This document shows, in pieces, positions 8,916-17,057 of a stretch of 64,000 nt of DNA; within the stretch, counting starts at the first letter, position 1, and every line of letters begins with the position of its first letter. Source of the DNA: Caulobacteraceae bacterium (GTDB lineage Bacteria > Pseudomonadota > Alphaproteobacteria > Caulobacterales > Caulobacteraceae); assembly GCA_947475845.1 (NCBI GenBank), contig CANJMO010000002.1, forward strand, positions 1 to 64,000, given 5' to 3'. A model generated the notes under the pieces. That model ran no database searches, was not told the origin of the DNA, and was given only the letters and a program-made list of their open reading frames with translations. Position numbers and translations under genes: made by a program.

Positions 8916-9383
8916 CTAGACGTTCATGGCGGCGGCGCGTTTGACCGCGCGCATGATCGCCATATGCGTGCCGCAGCGGCACTTGAGCCCCGCCAGCGCC
9001 TCGCGGATTTCGGCGTCGGTGGGGTGCGGCTTTTCCTTGAGCAGGGCTGCGGCGGTCATCATCCAGCCGGAGATGCAGTAACCGCACTGCGGGGTCTGTT
9101 CCTCGATATAGGCGGCCTGGATCGGGTGCGGATGTTCGGGCGTGCCGAGACCGATGAGGGTGGTGACCGTCTTGCCCTCGGCGGCGGACGCCGGTGTCAC
9201 GCAGGAGCGCACCGGCTTGCCGTCGATCTGCACGGTGCAGGCGCCGCATTGGCCCAGCCCGCAGCCGAAGTGGGGCGAGTTCAGCTCCAGATCGTCGCGC
9301 AGGATGTAGAGCAGAGGCGTGCGCGGATCGGCGGCGACCTTGCGCTTCTTCCCGTCGACGGTCAGCGAAACCTGGTCAGCCAT
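8916..9383 (-). CDS. Molybdenum hydroxylase (2Fe-2S) subunit (isoquinoline 1-oxidoreductase alpha-like)
   Basis: A 155-residue protein with two [2Fe-2S] clusters that passes electrons from the molybdenum subunit. The plant-ferredoxin-type cluster ligands are C41, C46, C49 and C61 (CGLGQCGACT, SCVTP). The C-terminal helical cluster uses QCGYC and KCRCGTH. No signal peptide, so it probably travels with the Tat-exported large subunit. It is 12 bp downstream of a copy of the GDTLVxDT family, giving an operon of two secreted proteins followed by the two enzyme subunits. Confidence 0.95.
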   Translation of the reverse strand: MADQVSLTVDGKKRKVAADPRTPLLYILRDDLELNSPHFGCGLGQCGACTVQIDGKPVRSCVTPASAAEGKTVTTLIGLGTPEHPHPIQAAYIEEQTPQCGYCISGWMMTAAALLKEKPHPTDAEIREALAGLKCRCGTHMAIMRAVKRAAAMNV

Positions 9384-9395
9384 CGCGCGGCCTCC

Positions 9396-10061
9396 TCACA
9401 TCTTGTGGTCGCGCGTACAGGCGGTTTCCGTCAGGCGCATGCCCGGCAGTTTGTTGTAGCGGACCGTGGTGCTCCACGGTGCGGTGAAGGTCTTCGGATC
9501 GTCAATGGTTATGCGGTCAACAAGGGTCTTGCCTCCCGCCCCCATGCTGATCCGCTCAGTGACCTTCAGCTGGTCCGAATGCGGCAGGCCGGCCTTGTCG
9601 AGCCAGGTCTTGTCGTTGAACTGAGTGGTCTCCACCACCAGAGTCGCGCCTTCCCAGTGGCCGACGGCCGAGCCGAACCACTTGGGATCGCCGTCCTCGG
9701 GGTGGACGCTATTGATGTAGATCATGCGGTAGCTGTGGTTGGCTTCCTGGATCAGGTTCACTTGCTTGGCCGTGTGCAGGATCAGCATCGGATAGGGCGC
9801 GTACATCAAGCGGGGCACGCCATGCGGCATGCACTCGTCCAGGGGATCGTCGACCTTCTTGCCGGCGGCGCGGTCGGCCACGCGCTTCTTGTAGATGGCG
9901 GCGGCTTCGGGCCGCAGGGGCGGCAGGGCGCCCTTGTCGGTCTTCAGCGTCGGGATGAAGGTCGGCGTGCGCCAGATGCCGGTGAAGTTCGGCTCGGCGG
10001 CGGAAGCGACCGTGGCGAGGGCGAGCGCCAGCACGGCGCCGGAAAGTGCGCTGGTTTTCAT
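9396..10061 (-). CDS. Secreted protein of the GDTLVxDT family, copy 2 (short type)
   Basis: A 221-residue protein with a signal peptide (residues 1-21, ending ASA) and the opening PNFTGIWRTP. The signature appears as GHWEGATLVVETTQFND, followed by GLPHSDQLKVTERI and a DDPKTFTAPWSTTVRY block. It closely resembles the copy at 30913 in length, order of motifs and the DECMPHGVPRLM segment. The ATG at 10061 is just 8 bp below the stop of the preceding long-type copy. Function unknown; placement upstream of the molybdenum hydroxylase genes suggests a periplasmic accessory or substrate-handling role, which is inference. Confidence 0.85.
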   Translation of the reverse strand: MKTSALSGAVLALALATVASAAEPNFTGIWRTPTFIPTLKTDKGALPPLRPEAAAIYKKRVADRAAGKKVDDPLDECMPHGVPRLMYAPYPMLILHTAKQVNLIQEANHSYRMIYINSVHPEDGDPKWFGSAVGHWEGATLVVETTQFNDKTWLDKAGLPHSDQLKVTERISMGAGGKTLVDRITIDDPKTFTAPWSTTVRYNKLPGMRLTETACTRDHKM

Positions 10062-10069
10062 TGGCGATC

Positions 10070-10897
10070 CTATCGGGCGGTGGTCTTGCCGTCGGCGTTG
10101 GAGACGTTGCGGTTGTTCTCTTCGCAGACGTACTCGGTGATCTGGATATCGGGCCGCCAGGCCAGCACCGCGCGCCCGACCCAGGGCTTGGTGTAGGCGA
10201 TCGGGTCTTCGAAGGTCATCAGGTCCTCGAGCTGGGTGTTGTTCTTGATCCAGCGCAGGCGCTCGGTAATCTTCAGCTTGTCCGAGTGCGGCGTGCCGAT
10301 CTCGTCGAAGATCGACTTGCCCGAGCTGCCGACGGTCTCGATCACCAGGGTGTCGCCCTCCCAGTGACCCGAGGACTCGCCCATCATGGTGATTTTCGGG
10401 TTCCTCGGCAGGACCCGGTTCATCGGGATGTAGCGGACGTTGTGGTTGACCTCGAACATCATGGTGATCTGGCCCGGGGTCTGCACGATCTGCATCGGAT
10501 AGGGCGCGATCATGATCCGCGGCATGCCGTGGGGCAGGCAGTCGGTGGACGGATCGGCGATCGGTTCGTTGTTGATGGCGCCGTTGAAGCTGGCGTCGAA
10601 CTTGGCCTTGCCCCAGGCGGTGAACGGCGGCTCCTTGTCGTCCGAGGTCCACAGCACGCGGCTGTGCGGCAGGGCCTTGGGGCCGCGGCCGTTATACTTG
10701 ACCGTACGGTCGGAATTGAGCTGCGCCGCCTCAGTGACGAAGTAGACGCCTGAGAGGTCGTGGGGATCGCCGGCGTGGACGTGGCCTGCGGCGCGGCCCT
10801 CGCCTTCCTGGGCCTGGGCCCCGTGGTGCATCGACACAGCGGCCGCCAGAGCGGCGGCGGTCACGCACAGGGCGAGCTTGGTCGGGTTGCGCATCAT
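10070..10897 (-). CDS. Secreted protein of the GDTLVxDT family, copy 3 (long type)
   Basis: A 275-residue protein, first gene of a four-gene operon leading into the molybdenum hydroxylase. Signal peptide ends near residue 29 (GAQAQ), then a His-rich patch and HDLSGVYFVTE. Signature GHWEGDTLVIETVGSSG, then GTPHSDKLKITERL, a FEDPIAYTKPW block and a C-terminal RPDIQITEYVCEENNRN. The same C-terminus (EYVCEENNRN) ends the copy at 31590, so the two are a distinct subfamily. Two ATGs in tandem (10897, 10894) give alternative starts. No enzymatic motif recognised. Confidence 0.85.
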   Translation of the reverse strand: MMRNPTKLALCVTAAALAAAVSMHHGAQAQEGEGRAAGHVHAGDPHDLSGVYFVTEAAQLNSDRTVKYNGRGPKALPHSRVLWTSDDKEPPFTAWGKAKFDASFNGAINNEPIADPSTDCLPHGMPRIMIAPYPMQIVQTPGQITMMFEVNHNVRYIPMNRVLPRNPKITMMGESSGHWEGDTLVIETVGSSGKSIFDEIGTPHSDKLKITERLRWIKNNTQLEDLMTFEDPIAYTKPWVGRAVLAWRPDIQITEYVCEENNRNVSNADGKTTAR

Positions 10898-10990
10898 TAA
10901 GTCTCCCCCGCTCTACGGCGGCTTCGGTAATTCGGAACTGTATGCAATTCTATAGTCGGTCTTTGGTCATTTGCCAGCGTGGAGCTTGAG

Positions 10991-11569
10991 ATGGTCAACA
11001 GTCGCAATTGCGGGTCCTGCACCGCCTGCTGCACCGTCAAGGCGATCGCGGCGGCGGAGCTGATCAAGGCGCCCGGCCTCCACTGCCCCCAATGCGACAA
11101 GTCCGGCTGCGTCATCTACGAGACCCGGCCGGATCCGTGCCGGACCTATATGTGCGCCTACCTGTCCACCGACTGGTTCGAGGACCGCGGCCGGCCGGAC
11201 CGGTCCGGAGTGTTGGTGGACATCGATGTCGAGCCGCCGCCGGCCGGCTACGCCCACGTCGCCACCATCCATCCCTTCCGCGATCCGGCGCGGGTGCTGG
11301 CGGCGCCCTACCCCGAGCTGATCGCCCGGCTGATCGGGGCCGGCTGCGCGGTCTATCTGTCCGGGTCCGGACCGCCGGGAACCCTCAACGCCATCGCCCT
11401 GCTCAACGGCATGTTCGACGCGGCGGCGGCGGCGGGAGACCTGCAGGCCGTGCGGGCGGGCTTGGAGCACACCCTGGCCAGGATCGCTGCCCACGCCTTC
11501 GTCCCGTTCTCGGTCGCCGACGCCCAGGCGCGGGTGGCGGAGGATGCTAGACGTCGAGGATCGCCATAG
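10991..11569 (+). CDS. YkgJ-family cysteine-cluster protein
   Basis: A 192-residue cytosolic protein with the YkgJ/UPF0153 cysteine pattern: CGSCTACC at the N-terminus, CPQCDKSGC and PCRTYMC further on, likely a zinc- or iron-binding cluster. Members of the family are widespread but their role is not established. The ATG at 10991 has GGAG six bases upstream and is preferred to an in-frame GTG at 10979. The 3' end overlaps the convergent TIM-barrel gene by 23 bp. Confidence 0.85.
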   Translation: MVNSRNCGSCTACCTVKAIAAAELIKAPGLHCPQCDKSGCVIYETRPDPCRTYMCAYLSTDWFEDRGRPDRSGVLVDIDVEPPPAGYAHVATIHPFRDPARVLAAPYPELIARLIGAGCAVYLSGSGPPGTLNAIALLNGMFDAAAAAGDLQAVRAGLEHTLARIAAHAFVPFSVADAQARVAEDARRRGSP

Positions 11570-12413
11570 CCTCGGCGATGTCCTTGACCGGATCGCTGCC
11601 TGGGGTCGGCCGCCATTCGTGGCAGACGTAGCCGTCGTAGCCAGTGTCGGCGATGACCCCCGCGATCATGCGGTAATTGAGCTCCTGGCGCCCGTCGATC
11701 TCCTTGCGCGAAGGCGCCCCCGCCACATGGATATGGCCGATGTGCGCGATGTCGCGGCGGATGCGGGTGGTGACGTCGCCGTCCATCACCTGCAGATGGT
11801 AGATGTCGCACAGCAGTTTGACGTTGGGCGAGCCGACCCGCTCGATCACCTCCAAGCCCCAGTCCCAGTGGCCGAACACCATGTCCTGACGGGCCAGGTC
11901 GGCGTCGGTGCCGCGCCGGTCGTTGACGTTCTCGATCACCAGGGTGACGCCGCCCGCCTCCAGCTTCGGCGCCAGGCGCTTGCAGATGGCCACGGCGTTA
12001 TCGGCGGCGACGCCGTAAGCGAGGCCCCGGCGCTGGCCCGCGGTCAGGCCGATGCGGCGGACGTCGTTCTTCGAGCAGAGGTCGATCTGCTCGCCGATGC
12101 CGGCCAGCACTTGGTCGTGGACCTCCGGATGGACCAGGCCGGTCAGGTAGTCGGTCTTGCCCGGCCCGACCATCAGGGGATCCAGCCCATACTTGCGCAA
12201 GGTCGGCCAGTCGGCCGGGGGTATCACATCGAAGCCGCGCGCCCCCAGCCGCGCCGCCACGGCGCACATCTGGTCGAAGGTCAGGTCCGGCTTCGGGCCG
12301 AAGTTTATCTTCCACAGGCCCTGCTTGATGCGCGAGGTCTTGCGGGCCTGGGCGAAGGCGCTGGGCGCCAGCGTCGCGCCGGCCGCCGCTGCGAAGAACG
12401 CTCTGCGCTGCAT
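11547..12413 (-). CDS. Exported hydroxypyruvate-isomerase-like TIM-barrel protein
   Basis: A 288-residue sugar isomerase/endonuclease-IV-like TIM-barrel protein. The barrel metal-site blocks are visible: VTLVIENVN, LCDIYHLQVMDGD, HIGHIHVAGAPSRKE and GYVCHEW. A Tat-type signal (QRRAFFAAAAGATLAPSAFA) at residues 2-21 predicts export, which is unusual for a cytosolic sugar isomerase fold but common in alphaproteobacterial paralogs. Start 12413 is chosen because the signal begins there and an AGGGCGG lies upstream; a start at 12434 lacks a ribosome site. Lies 52 bp after hpnG on the same strand, but a link to hopanoids is not evident. Confidence 0.87.
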   Translation of the reverse strand: MQRRAFFAAAAGATLAPSAFAQARKTSRIKQGLWKINFGPKPDLTFDQMCAVAARLGARGFDVIPPADWPTLRKYGLDPLMVGPGKTDYLTGLVHPEVHDQVLAGIGEQIDLCSKNDVRRIGLTAGQRRGLAYGVAADNAVAICKRLAPKLEAGGVTLVIENVNDRRGTDADLARQDMVFGHWDWGLEVIERVGSPNVKLLCDIYHLQVMDGDVTTRIRRDIAHIGHIHVAGAPSRKEIDGRQELNYRMIAGVIADTGYDGYVCHEWRPTPGSDPVKDIAEAMAILDV

Positions 12414-12465
12414 GATCCGCCCTGCTTTTGTCATTGGCCGCGCGGGCGCGGCGTGCCGGTCAACC

Positions 12466-13119
12466 CTAGATCAACCCCAGCTCGGGGCCCAGCGCCGCGC
12501 GCACGGTCTTCAGCGCCTTGAACGCTGTTTCGGCGTCGCGGCCGACCCGCATCAGGGCCTGAAGTTGGCCGGGGTTTGCGGCCAGGGCGGCCAGCACGCC
12601 GATCAGGTTCATGCCGCCGTCGGGCTTCATGCCGGCCAGGACCGCGCTGGGCAGGCTCATGCCGGCGGTGTCGGAGACCACCCGCACCAAGGCGAAGGGC
12701 AGTCCCTTGGCCTTGGCCAGCCTGGCGGCGACGTGGCTTTCCATGTCGGCGAGGGCGGCCCCGCCCTTGGCCCGAAGCTTGGCCTTGTCCAGGGCGTGCA
12801 GGACCATGTCGTCGGAGCCGTAGACGGCGGCCAGCTTGGCGCCGGGCAGCCGGGCCATGATCCGCTGGGTCCAGGCGGGATCGGTCTCCCATCGGCCGCG
12901 CGGGCGCAGCACCTCGGAGCCGACCACGATGTCGCCGACGTTCAGGGACTGATCGAGGGCGCCGCCGATGCCGATGGAAATGATCGCGGTCGCGCCATCC
13001 AGCGCCGCCTTGAGCCGCTGCTCCAGCAGGTCCGAGCGGCCGCCGCCCGCCACCGCGCGCACGCCGGCGCCGGCGATGAGCTTGGCCTCCTTGAGCATGC
13101 CGACCGCCGCGAGGATCAT
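12466..13119 (-). CDS. hpnG: Adenosylhopane nucleosidase (phosphorylase family)
   Basis: HpnG removes adenine from adenosylhopane, the product of HpnH, giving ribosyl or phosphoribosyl hopane. The 217-residue protein has the nucleoside phosphorylase fold signatures: ISIGIGGAL, LNVGDIVVGSEV and ADMESHVAARLA, the last with the acidic ribose-contacting residue. The gene starts 2 bp after the shc stop codon, so the two are co-translated. The open frame continues upstream antisense-free into shc in another frame, but the ATG at 13119 gives the family-like opening MILAAVGMLKEAKL. Confidence 0.9.
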   Translation of the reverse strand: MILAAVGMLKEAKLIAGAGVRAVAGGGRSDLLEQRLKAALDGATAIISIGIGGALDQSLNVGDIVVGSEVLRPRGRWETDPAWTQRIMARLPGAKLAAVYGSDDMVLHALDKAKLRAKGGAALADMESHVAARLAKAKGLPFALVRVVSDTAGMSLPSAVLAGMKPDGGMNLIGVLAALAANPGQLQALMRVGRDAETAFKALKTVRAALGPELGLI

Positions 13120-13121
13120 CG

Positions 13122-15083
13122 CTACATGCCGAACGCGACGACGGGGGAATTGGCCTTGATCAGGTTGCGGTAGCGCGCCACCGCCCACAGGGGGAAGAAC
13201 TTCCGATAGCCGTGGTAGCGCAGGTAGAACACCCGCGGGAAACCGCCGCCGGTGAAGTACTCCTCGGGCCACAGCCCGTCCGCGCCCTGCGTCTCGGACA
13301 GCCAGGCGACGCCGCGCGCCACCGCCGGATGATCGACCTGGCCCGCCGCCATCAGCCCGAGCAGGGCCCAGGCGGTCTGCGAGGCGGTCGAGGGGGCCGG
13401 CTGATAGCCCTTGTAGGCGAGGTCGTAGCTGTCGCAGCTCTCGCCCCAGCCGCCGTCCGGGTTCTGGATGGCGACCAGCCAGTCGCAGGCCTTGGCCACG
13501 ACAGGCGCCTGCCCGGTCAGGCCGGCGGCGTTGAAGGCGCACAGGGCCGACCATGTGCCGTAGACGTAGTTCACGCCCCAGCGGCCCCAGAAGCTGCCGT
13601 CCTGCTCCTGCTCGGCTTCGAGGTAGTCCAGCGCGCGCTTGAGGCGGTCGGAGGTTTCGGGCTTTTCGCCCAACTGCGCCAGCAGGGAGACGCAGCGCGC
13701 GGCCACGTCCACCGTCGGCGGGTCGAGCAAGGCGCCGTGGTCGGCGAAGGGGATGTTGTTGAGGTAGTGGTAGGTGTTGTCGGCGTCGAACGCGGCCCAG
13801 CCGCCGTTCTTCGATTGCAGGCCCGCGGTCCATTCGACGGAGCGGTCGATCGCCTCGTCGTAGACGTCGCCCGAGCCGAGGCGAGTGCGGGCCCGGTCCA
13901 TGGCCATGGCCACCACGGCGGTGTCGTCGAGATCGGGGTAGTGGTCGTTGCGGTACTGGAAGGCCCAGCCGCCGGGCCGTACGTCCGGCTTCTCATCGGC
14001 CCAGTCGCCCTTGACGTCGAGCACCTGCAGCGGGGCCAGCCAGGCCAGGGCGTCCTTGGCCTTTTGCTCGGCGACGGGGCCGCCGGCTTCCATCAGGGCG
14101 TGGGCGGCGAGCGCCGTGTCCCACACCGGCGAGACGCAGGGCTGGCAGTAGGTCTCGTGGTCCTTGACCACCAGCAGGTTCTCCACCGACTTGCGGGCGA
14201 TGGCGCGGTGGGGATGGTCTTCGGAATAGCCGAGCACGGCGAACATCATCACGCTGTTGGCCATGGCCGGGTAGATGGCGCCCAGGCCGTCCTCGCCGTT
14301 GAGGCGCTCCACCACCCAGTCGCGGCAGCGGTCAAGGGCGCGGCGGCGCAGGCCCTTGGGCCAGATGGGTTGGAGGGCTTTGAGCACGACATCGATGGCG
14401 TTGAAGCCGACGATCCAGGCTTTCTTAAGGTTGGCGCCCTTGGACGCGCGTGGGACAGGGGTGACCTGTTCGAACAGCTCGGGGACGTGGACGCCGCGGC
14501 GGTTTACGGCCATGGGCTTCAGCGCCTGCAGCACCAGCAGGGGCACGATCACCGTGCGGGCCCAGTAGCTCATCTTGCCCAGGGTGATCGGGAACCAGCG
14601 CGGCAGCATGATGATCTCGGGCGGCATCACCGGGATCTCGGCCCAGTCCATGTCGCCGTAGAGGGCCAGCTGGATGCGGGTGAAGACGTTGACGGCCATG
14701 GCCCCGCCGTTGGCGCGGATCGCGGCGCGGGCGCGGGTCATCACCTCACCGTCGAGCGGCTCGCCGATCATCTTGAGGCAGAAGTAGGCCTTCACGCTGG
14801 CGGAGATGTCGAAGGCGCCGCCGTGATAGAGGGGCCAGCCGCCGTGCTCGCCCTGGATGCGGCGCAGGTAGACGCCGATCTTGCGCTCCAGCTCCAGGTC
14901 CTCGGGCTCGCCGAGGTAGTGCTTCAGGAGCACGAACTCCGAGGGGATGGTGGCGTCGGCTTCCAGCTCGAAGACGAAGTGGCCGTCGGGCTTCTGCAGC
15001 GCCAGCAAGGCGTCCGTGGCGCGCGCCACCAGCCGCTCGACGGCGTCGAGAGAGGGGGCGGCGATGGAAGAAGCGTCGTCCAT
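13122..15083 (-). CDS. shc: Squalene-hopene cyclase
   Basis: Cyclises squalene to hopene and hopanol at the membrane. The 653-residue protein has normal length, and the catalytic D384-L-D386-D387-T-A motif supplies the acid that protonates squalene. QW repeats are frequent, for example QNPDGGWGES, QDGSFWGRWG and QSKNGGWAAFD. It lies between the truncated TonB receptor and hpnG. The ATG at 15083 opens with MDDASSIAAPSLDAVERLV, consistent with other Caulobacterales cyclases. Also called hpnF. Confidence 0.97.
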   Translation of the reverse strand: MDDASSIAAPSLDAVERLVARATDALLALQKPDGHFVFELEADATIPSEFVLLKHYLGEPEDLELERKIGVYLRRIQGEHGGWPLYHGGAFDISASVKAYFCLKMIGEPLDGEVMTRARAAIRANGGAMAVNVFTRIQLALYGDMDWAEIPVMPPEIIMLPRWFPITLGKMSYWARTVIVPLLVLQALKPMAVNRRGVHVPELFEQVTPVPRASKGANLKKAWIVGFNAIDVVLKALQPIWPKGLRRRALDRCRDWVVERLNGEDGLGAIYPAMANSVMMFAVLGYSEDHPHRAIARKSVENLLVVKDHETYCQPCVSPVWDTALAAHALMEAGGPVAEQKAKDALAWLAPLQVLDVKGDWADEKPDVRPGGWAFQYRNDHYPDLDDTAVVAMAMDRARTRLGSGDVYDEAIDRSVEWTAGLQSKNGGWAAFDADNTYHYLNNIPFADHGALLDPPTVDVAARCVSLLAQLGEKPETSDRLKRALDYLEAEQEQDGSFWGRWGVNYVYGTWSALCAFNAAGLTGQAPVVAKACDWLVAIQNPDGGWGESCDSYDLAYKGYQPAPSTASQTAWALLGLMAAGQVDHPAVARGVAWLSETQGADGLWPEEYFTGGGFPRVFYLRYHGYRKFFPLWAVARYRNLIKANSPVVAFGM

Positions 15084-15101
15084 GGCTGGGGTCTAGACGA
15101 T

Positions 15102-15136
15102 TTTGGCCGCGGTGGGATACCCCAACCGCGGCCAAA
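15102..15136 (-). terminator. Perfect 12-bp hairpin downstream of the TonB receptor remnant
   Basis: TTTGGCCGCGGT at 15102-15113 is the exact inverse complement of 15125-15136, with an 11-base loop. It sits between the TonB receptor stop (15163) and the shc start (15083). There is no T-run after the stem on the minus strand, so it is a terminator-like hairpin rather than a classical intrinsic terminator. If active it would separate shc-hpnG transcription from the upstream genes. Confidence 0.5.
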
Positions 15137-15162
15137 GCCGAGAGCGCCGGACGTTGCCGGTA

Positions 15163-16866
15163 TTAGAAGCGGTAGCTGGCTTGCATGCCGATCACCCGCG
15201 GACGCTGGTACTGTTCCTGCACGAACGGGTTGAAGGTGCCGTAAGCGGTACAGGCGGGACTGCCGGCGGTGGTGCAGGAGGCCTGGCCGTTGCCGAACAG
15301 GTTGGCGGTCAGCTGGCGGCTGCCCAGGACGTTGGTCGAGTAGGCGGTCAGGTCCACCTTGCCGAAGGTCACGCCGGCCCGCAGGTTCAAGATGTTGCTG
15401 GCCGGGATGTTGCGCGTCGAGGGCGAGTAGTTCACCGCGCCGAAGCTGGAGCCCTGCTGGTAGCGACCGACGAAGTTCCAGTCGGCGCGGATGAAGACCG
15501 GCTGATCGGACAGGGCGAAGTCGTAGCGCACGCCCAGGGTGCCCTGGATGTTCGGGACCGCGATCGGGTCGCCGGCATTGAAGGCGATGACCGCCTGGCC
15601 GTTACCGACCGGACCCAGCACGTTCTGGGTGTAGTTGGCCTTGTCGTAACCGGCCGACAGAGAGACCAGCCAGCCGGAAACCGGGCGGTAGTCGACCTGC
15701 AGGTCGACGCCCTTGGAGGTCGCGGTGCCGCCGTTCTGTTGCCAGCCCGGGCAGCCGGTGACCGTCTGAGCGACCTGGATGTTGCTCCAGTCGATCTGGA
15801 AGGCCGCGGCGTTCAGCTGCATCTTGTTGTCGAGCAGGCGCAGCTTCGTGCCGAGCTCGTAGCTGACCACCGAGTCCTGGTTATAGACGGTGGGGATGTC
15901 GTTGACGGTCAGGCCGTAGATGGCCAGGCCGGGGGCGCAGGCCGGGTTCAGCGGCGAGTTCAGGCCGCCGGAGCGGTAGCCCTTGGCGACGGTGAAGTAG
16001 GCCATCTTGTCGGAGGTGAAGTCGTACTGGACGTTGACCTTGGGGGTCACCGGCGTCGACTTGATGGTGCCGTCGATATAGGCGCCCGGCGAGGTCAGGA
16101 AGTTACGGCCGACGTTGTAGAAGCCGTAGTTGGCCTGCTGGAAGTGGAAGTTGGTCTGCGAGATGCGCAGGCCAAGGGTCAGCTTCAGCTTGTCGGTGAC
16201 CTTGTAGTTGCCTTCGCCCAGCAGCGCGGTTTCGGTGTCGGTGGTGGTGGCGTGCAGTTCCGACATGACGCCGGGGGTGGCGAAGTTCTGACCCGCGTAA
16301 CGCTGCGAGGCGGTCAGGCCGTCGAACAGCAGGTAGTCGGCGTTGTAGTTGCCCTTGACCTGCCAATCGTACTTGGTCTGGACGCTGGATATGAACACGC
16401 CCGCGACGAAGCTGAAGCGCTTCTCGGCCGGCGAGGACAGGCGGAATTCCTGCTCAATGCCGGAGCGTTCGTTCTTGGCGTCGAACACGCCCGCGTATTG
16501 CAGGTTGCCGGCCCACAGCGGCAGGCCGGTGCGGCCGGGATTTTCCAGCGTCGGCTGGGTGCGCAGGATGTCGTAGCCTTCGTCGGTCAGGCCCACGGTG
16601 CGGTCGTGCAGGTAGGAGGTGACCGACTTCAGGGCGTATTCGCCGGCCTGGTAGTCGAGGGTCAGGGAGGCGACGTCGTTCTGGGTCGAGGTGTCGTAGG
16701 AGCGCGGCGCATAGGGCGACAGGCTGGAGTTCTCGCCCAGGTTATAGGGGCCGTAGGTGTAGGACGGGCGCTTGTACCAGCCGGCCGCAAGCGCAAGCTG
16801 GGGCACCAGCCCAACGTCCGGACCGTTGGCGCGGCTGGACACCGGGAAGCACGCCGCCCTGGACAC
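15163..16866 (-). pseudogene. TonB-dependent receptor, lacking signal peptide and plug
   Basis: The open frame holds about 550 residues of outer-membrane beta-barrel: alternating strands, SYLHDRTVGLTDEGYDI, GYRSGG with the usual conserved NPACAPG neighbourhood, and the terminal QYQRPRVIGMQASYRF ending in aromatic F. The signal peptide, TonB box and plug domain (about 250-280 residues) are missing. The barrel similarity fades upstream of about 16800, where the frame enters unrelated sequence. Without plug and export signal the product cannot work as a receptor. It interrupts the hopanoid operon between hpnE and shc. Substrate cannot be inferred. A real gene with a start beyond a frameshift is excluded by the absence of plug sequence in any frame up to 17058. 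Confidence 0.8.
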
Positions 16867-16969
16867 GGTCGCCGCCGATCAAGCCGCCTGCCTCGACTAC
16901 AAGAGGCACTTAGAGGTCGTCGCCACGCCGTGGCGGCTTCGCGACGTCATCAAGAAAGGGTTTTGCTGA
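16844..16969 (+). pseudogene. Possible 3' fragment of an unidentified gene
   Basis: On the plus strand, just beyond the point where the TonB receptor sequence is lost, a frame ending at the TGA at 16967-16969 encodes KHAALDTVAADQAACLDYKR and then HLEVVATPWRLRDVIKKGFC. The composition looks like a real protein C-terminus rather than noise, but the protein is not recognised and there is no start or 5' part. It may be what remains of a gene fused to the receptor by a deletion. Low confidence. Confidence 0.3.
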
Positions 16970-16980
16970 CGCTTGGCGGT

Positions 16981-17016
16981 CCCCTCCCGCCATTTCGCTG
17001 GCGGCAACGGGGGAGG
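16981..17016. repeat. Nested intergenic palindrome
   Basis: CGCCA at 16988-16992 pairs with TGGCG at 16999-17003 around a 6-base loop, and CCTCC at 16983-16987 pairs with GGAGG at 17012-17016, giving a nested stem. It lies 40 bp below the hpnE stop, in the spacer that also holds the TonB receptor breakpoint. The form resembles short dispersed palindromic elements seen near gene ends in Caulobacterales; no second copy was found in this window. Confidence 0.35.
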
Positions 17017-17057
17017 TGATGTCCGCTCGCCACCTTGCGCCCGGTCGGGCCGGCCAA

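Noticed and set aside
15103-17019. A 638-codon plus-strand frame opposite the TonB receptor
   Set aside because: Low-complexity composition and full overlap with recognisable barrel sequence on the other strand; it is an antisense shadow.
16785-17057. Frameshift rescue of the TonB receptor N-terminus
   Set aside because: No plug or TonB-box sequence is found in any minus-strand frame up to hpnE, so a frameshift would not restore the receptor.
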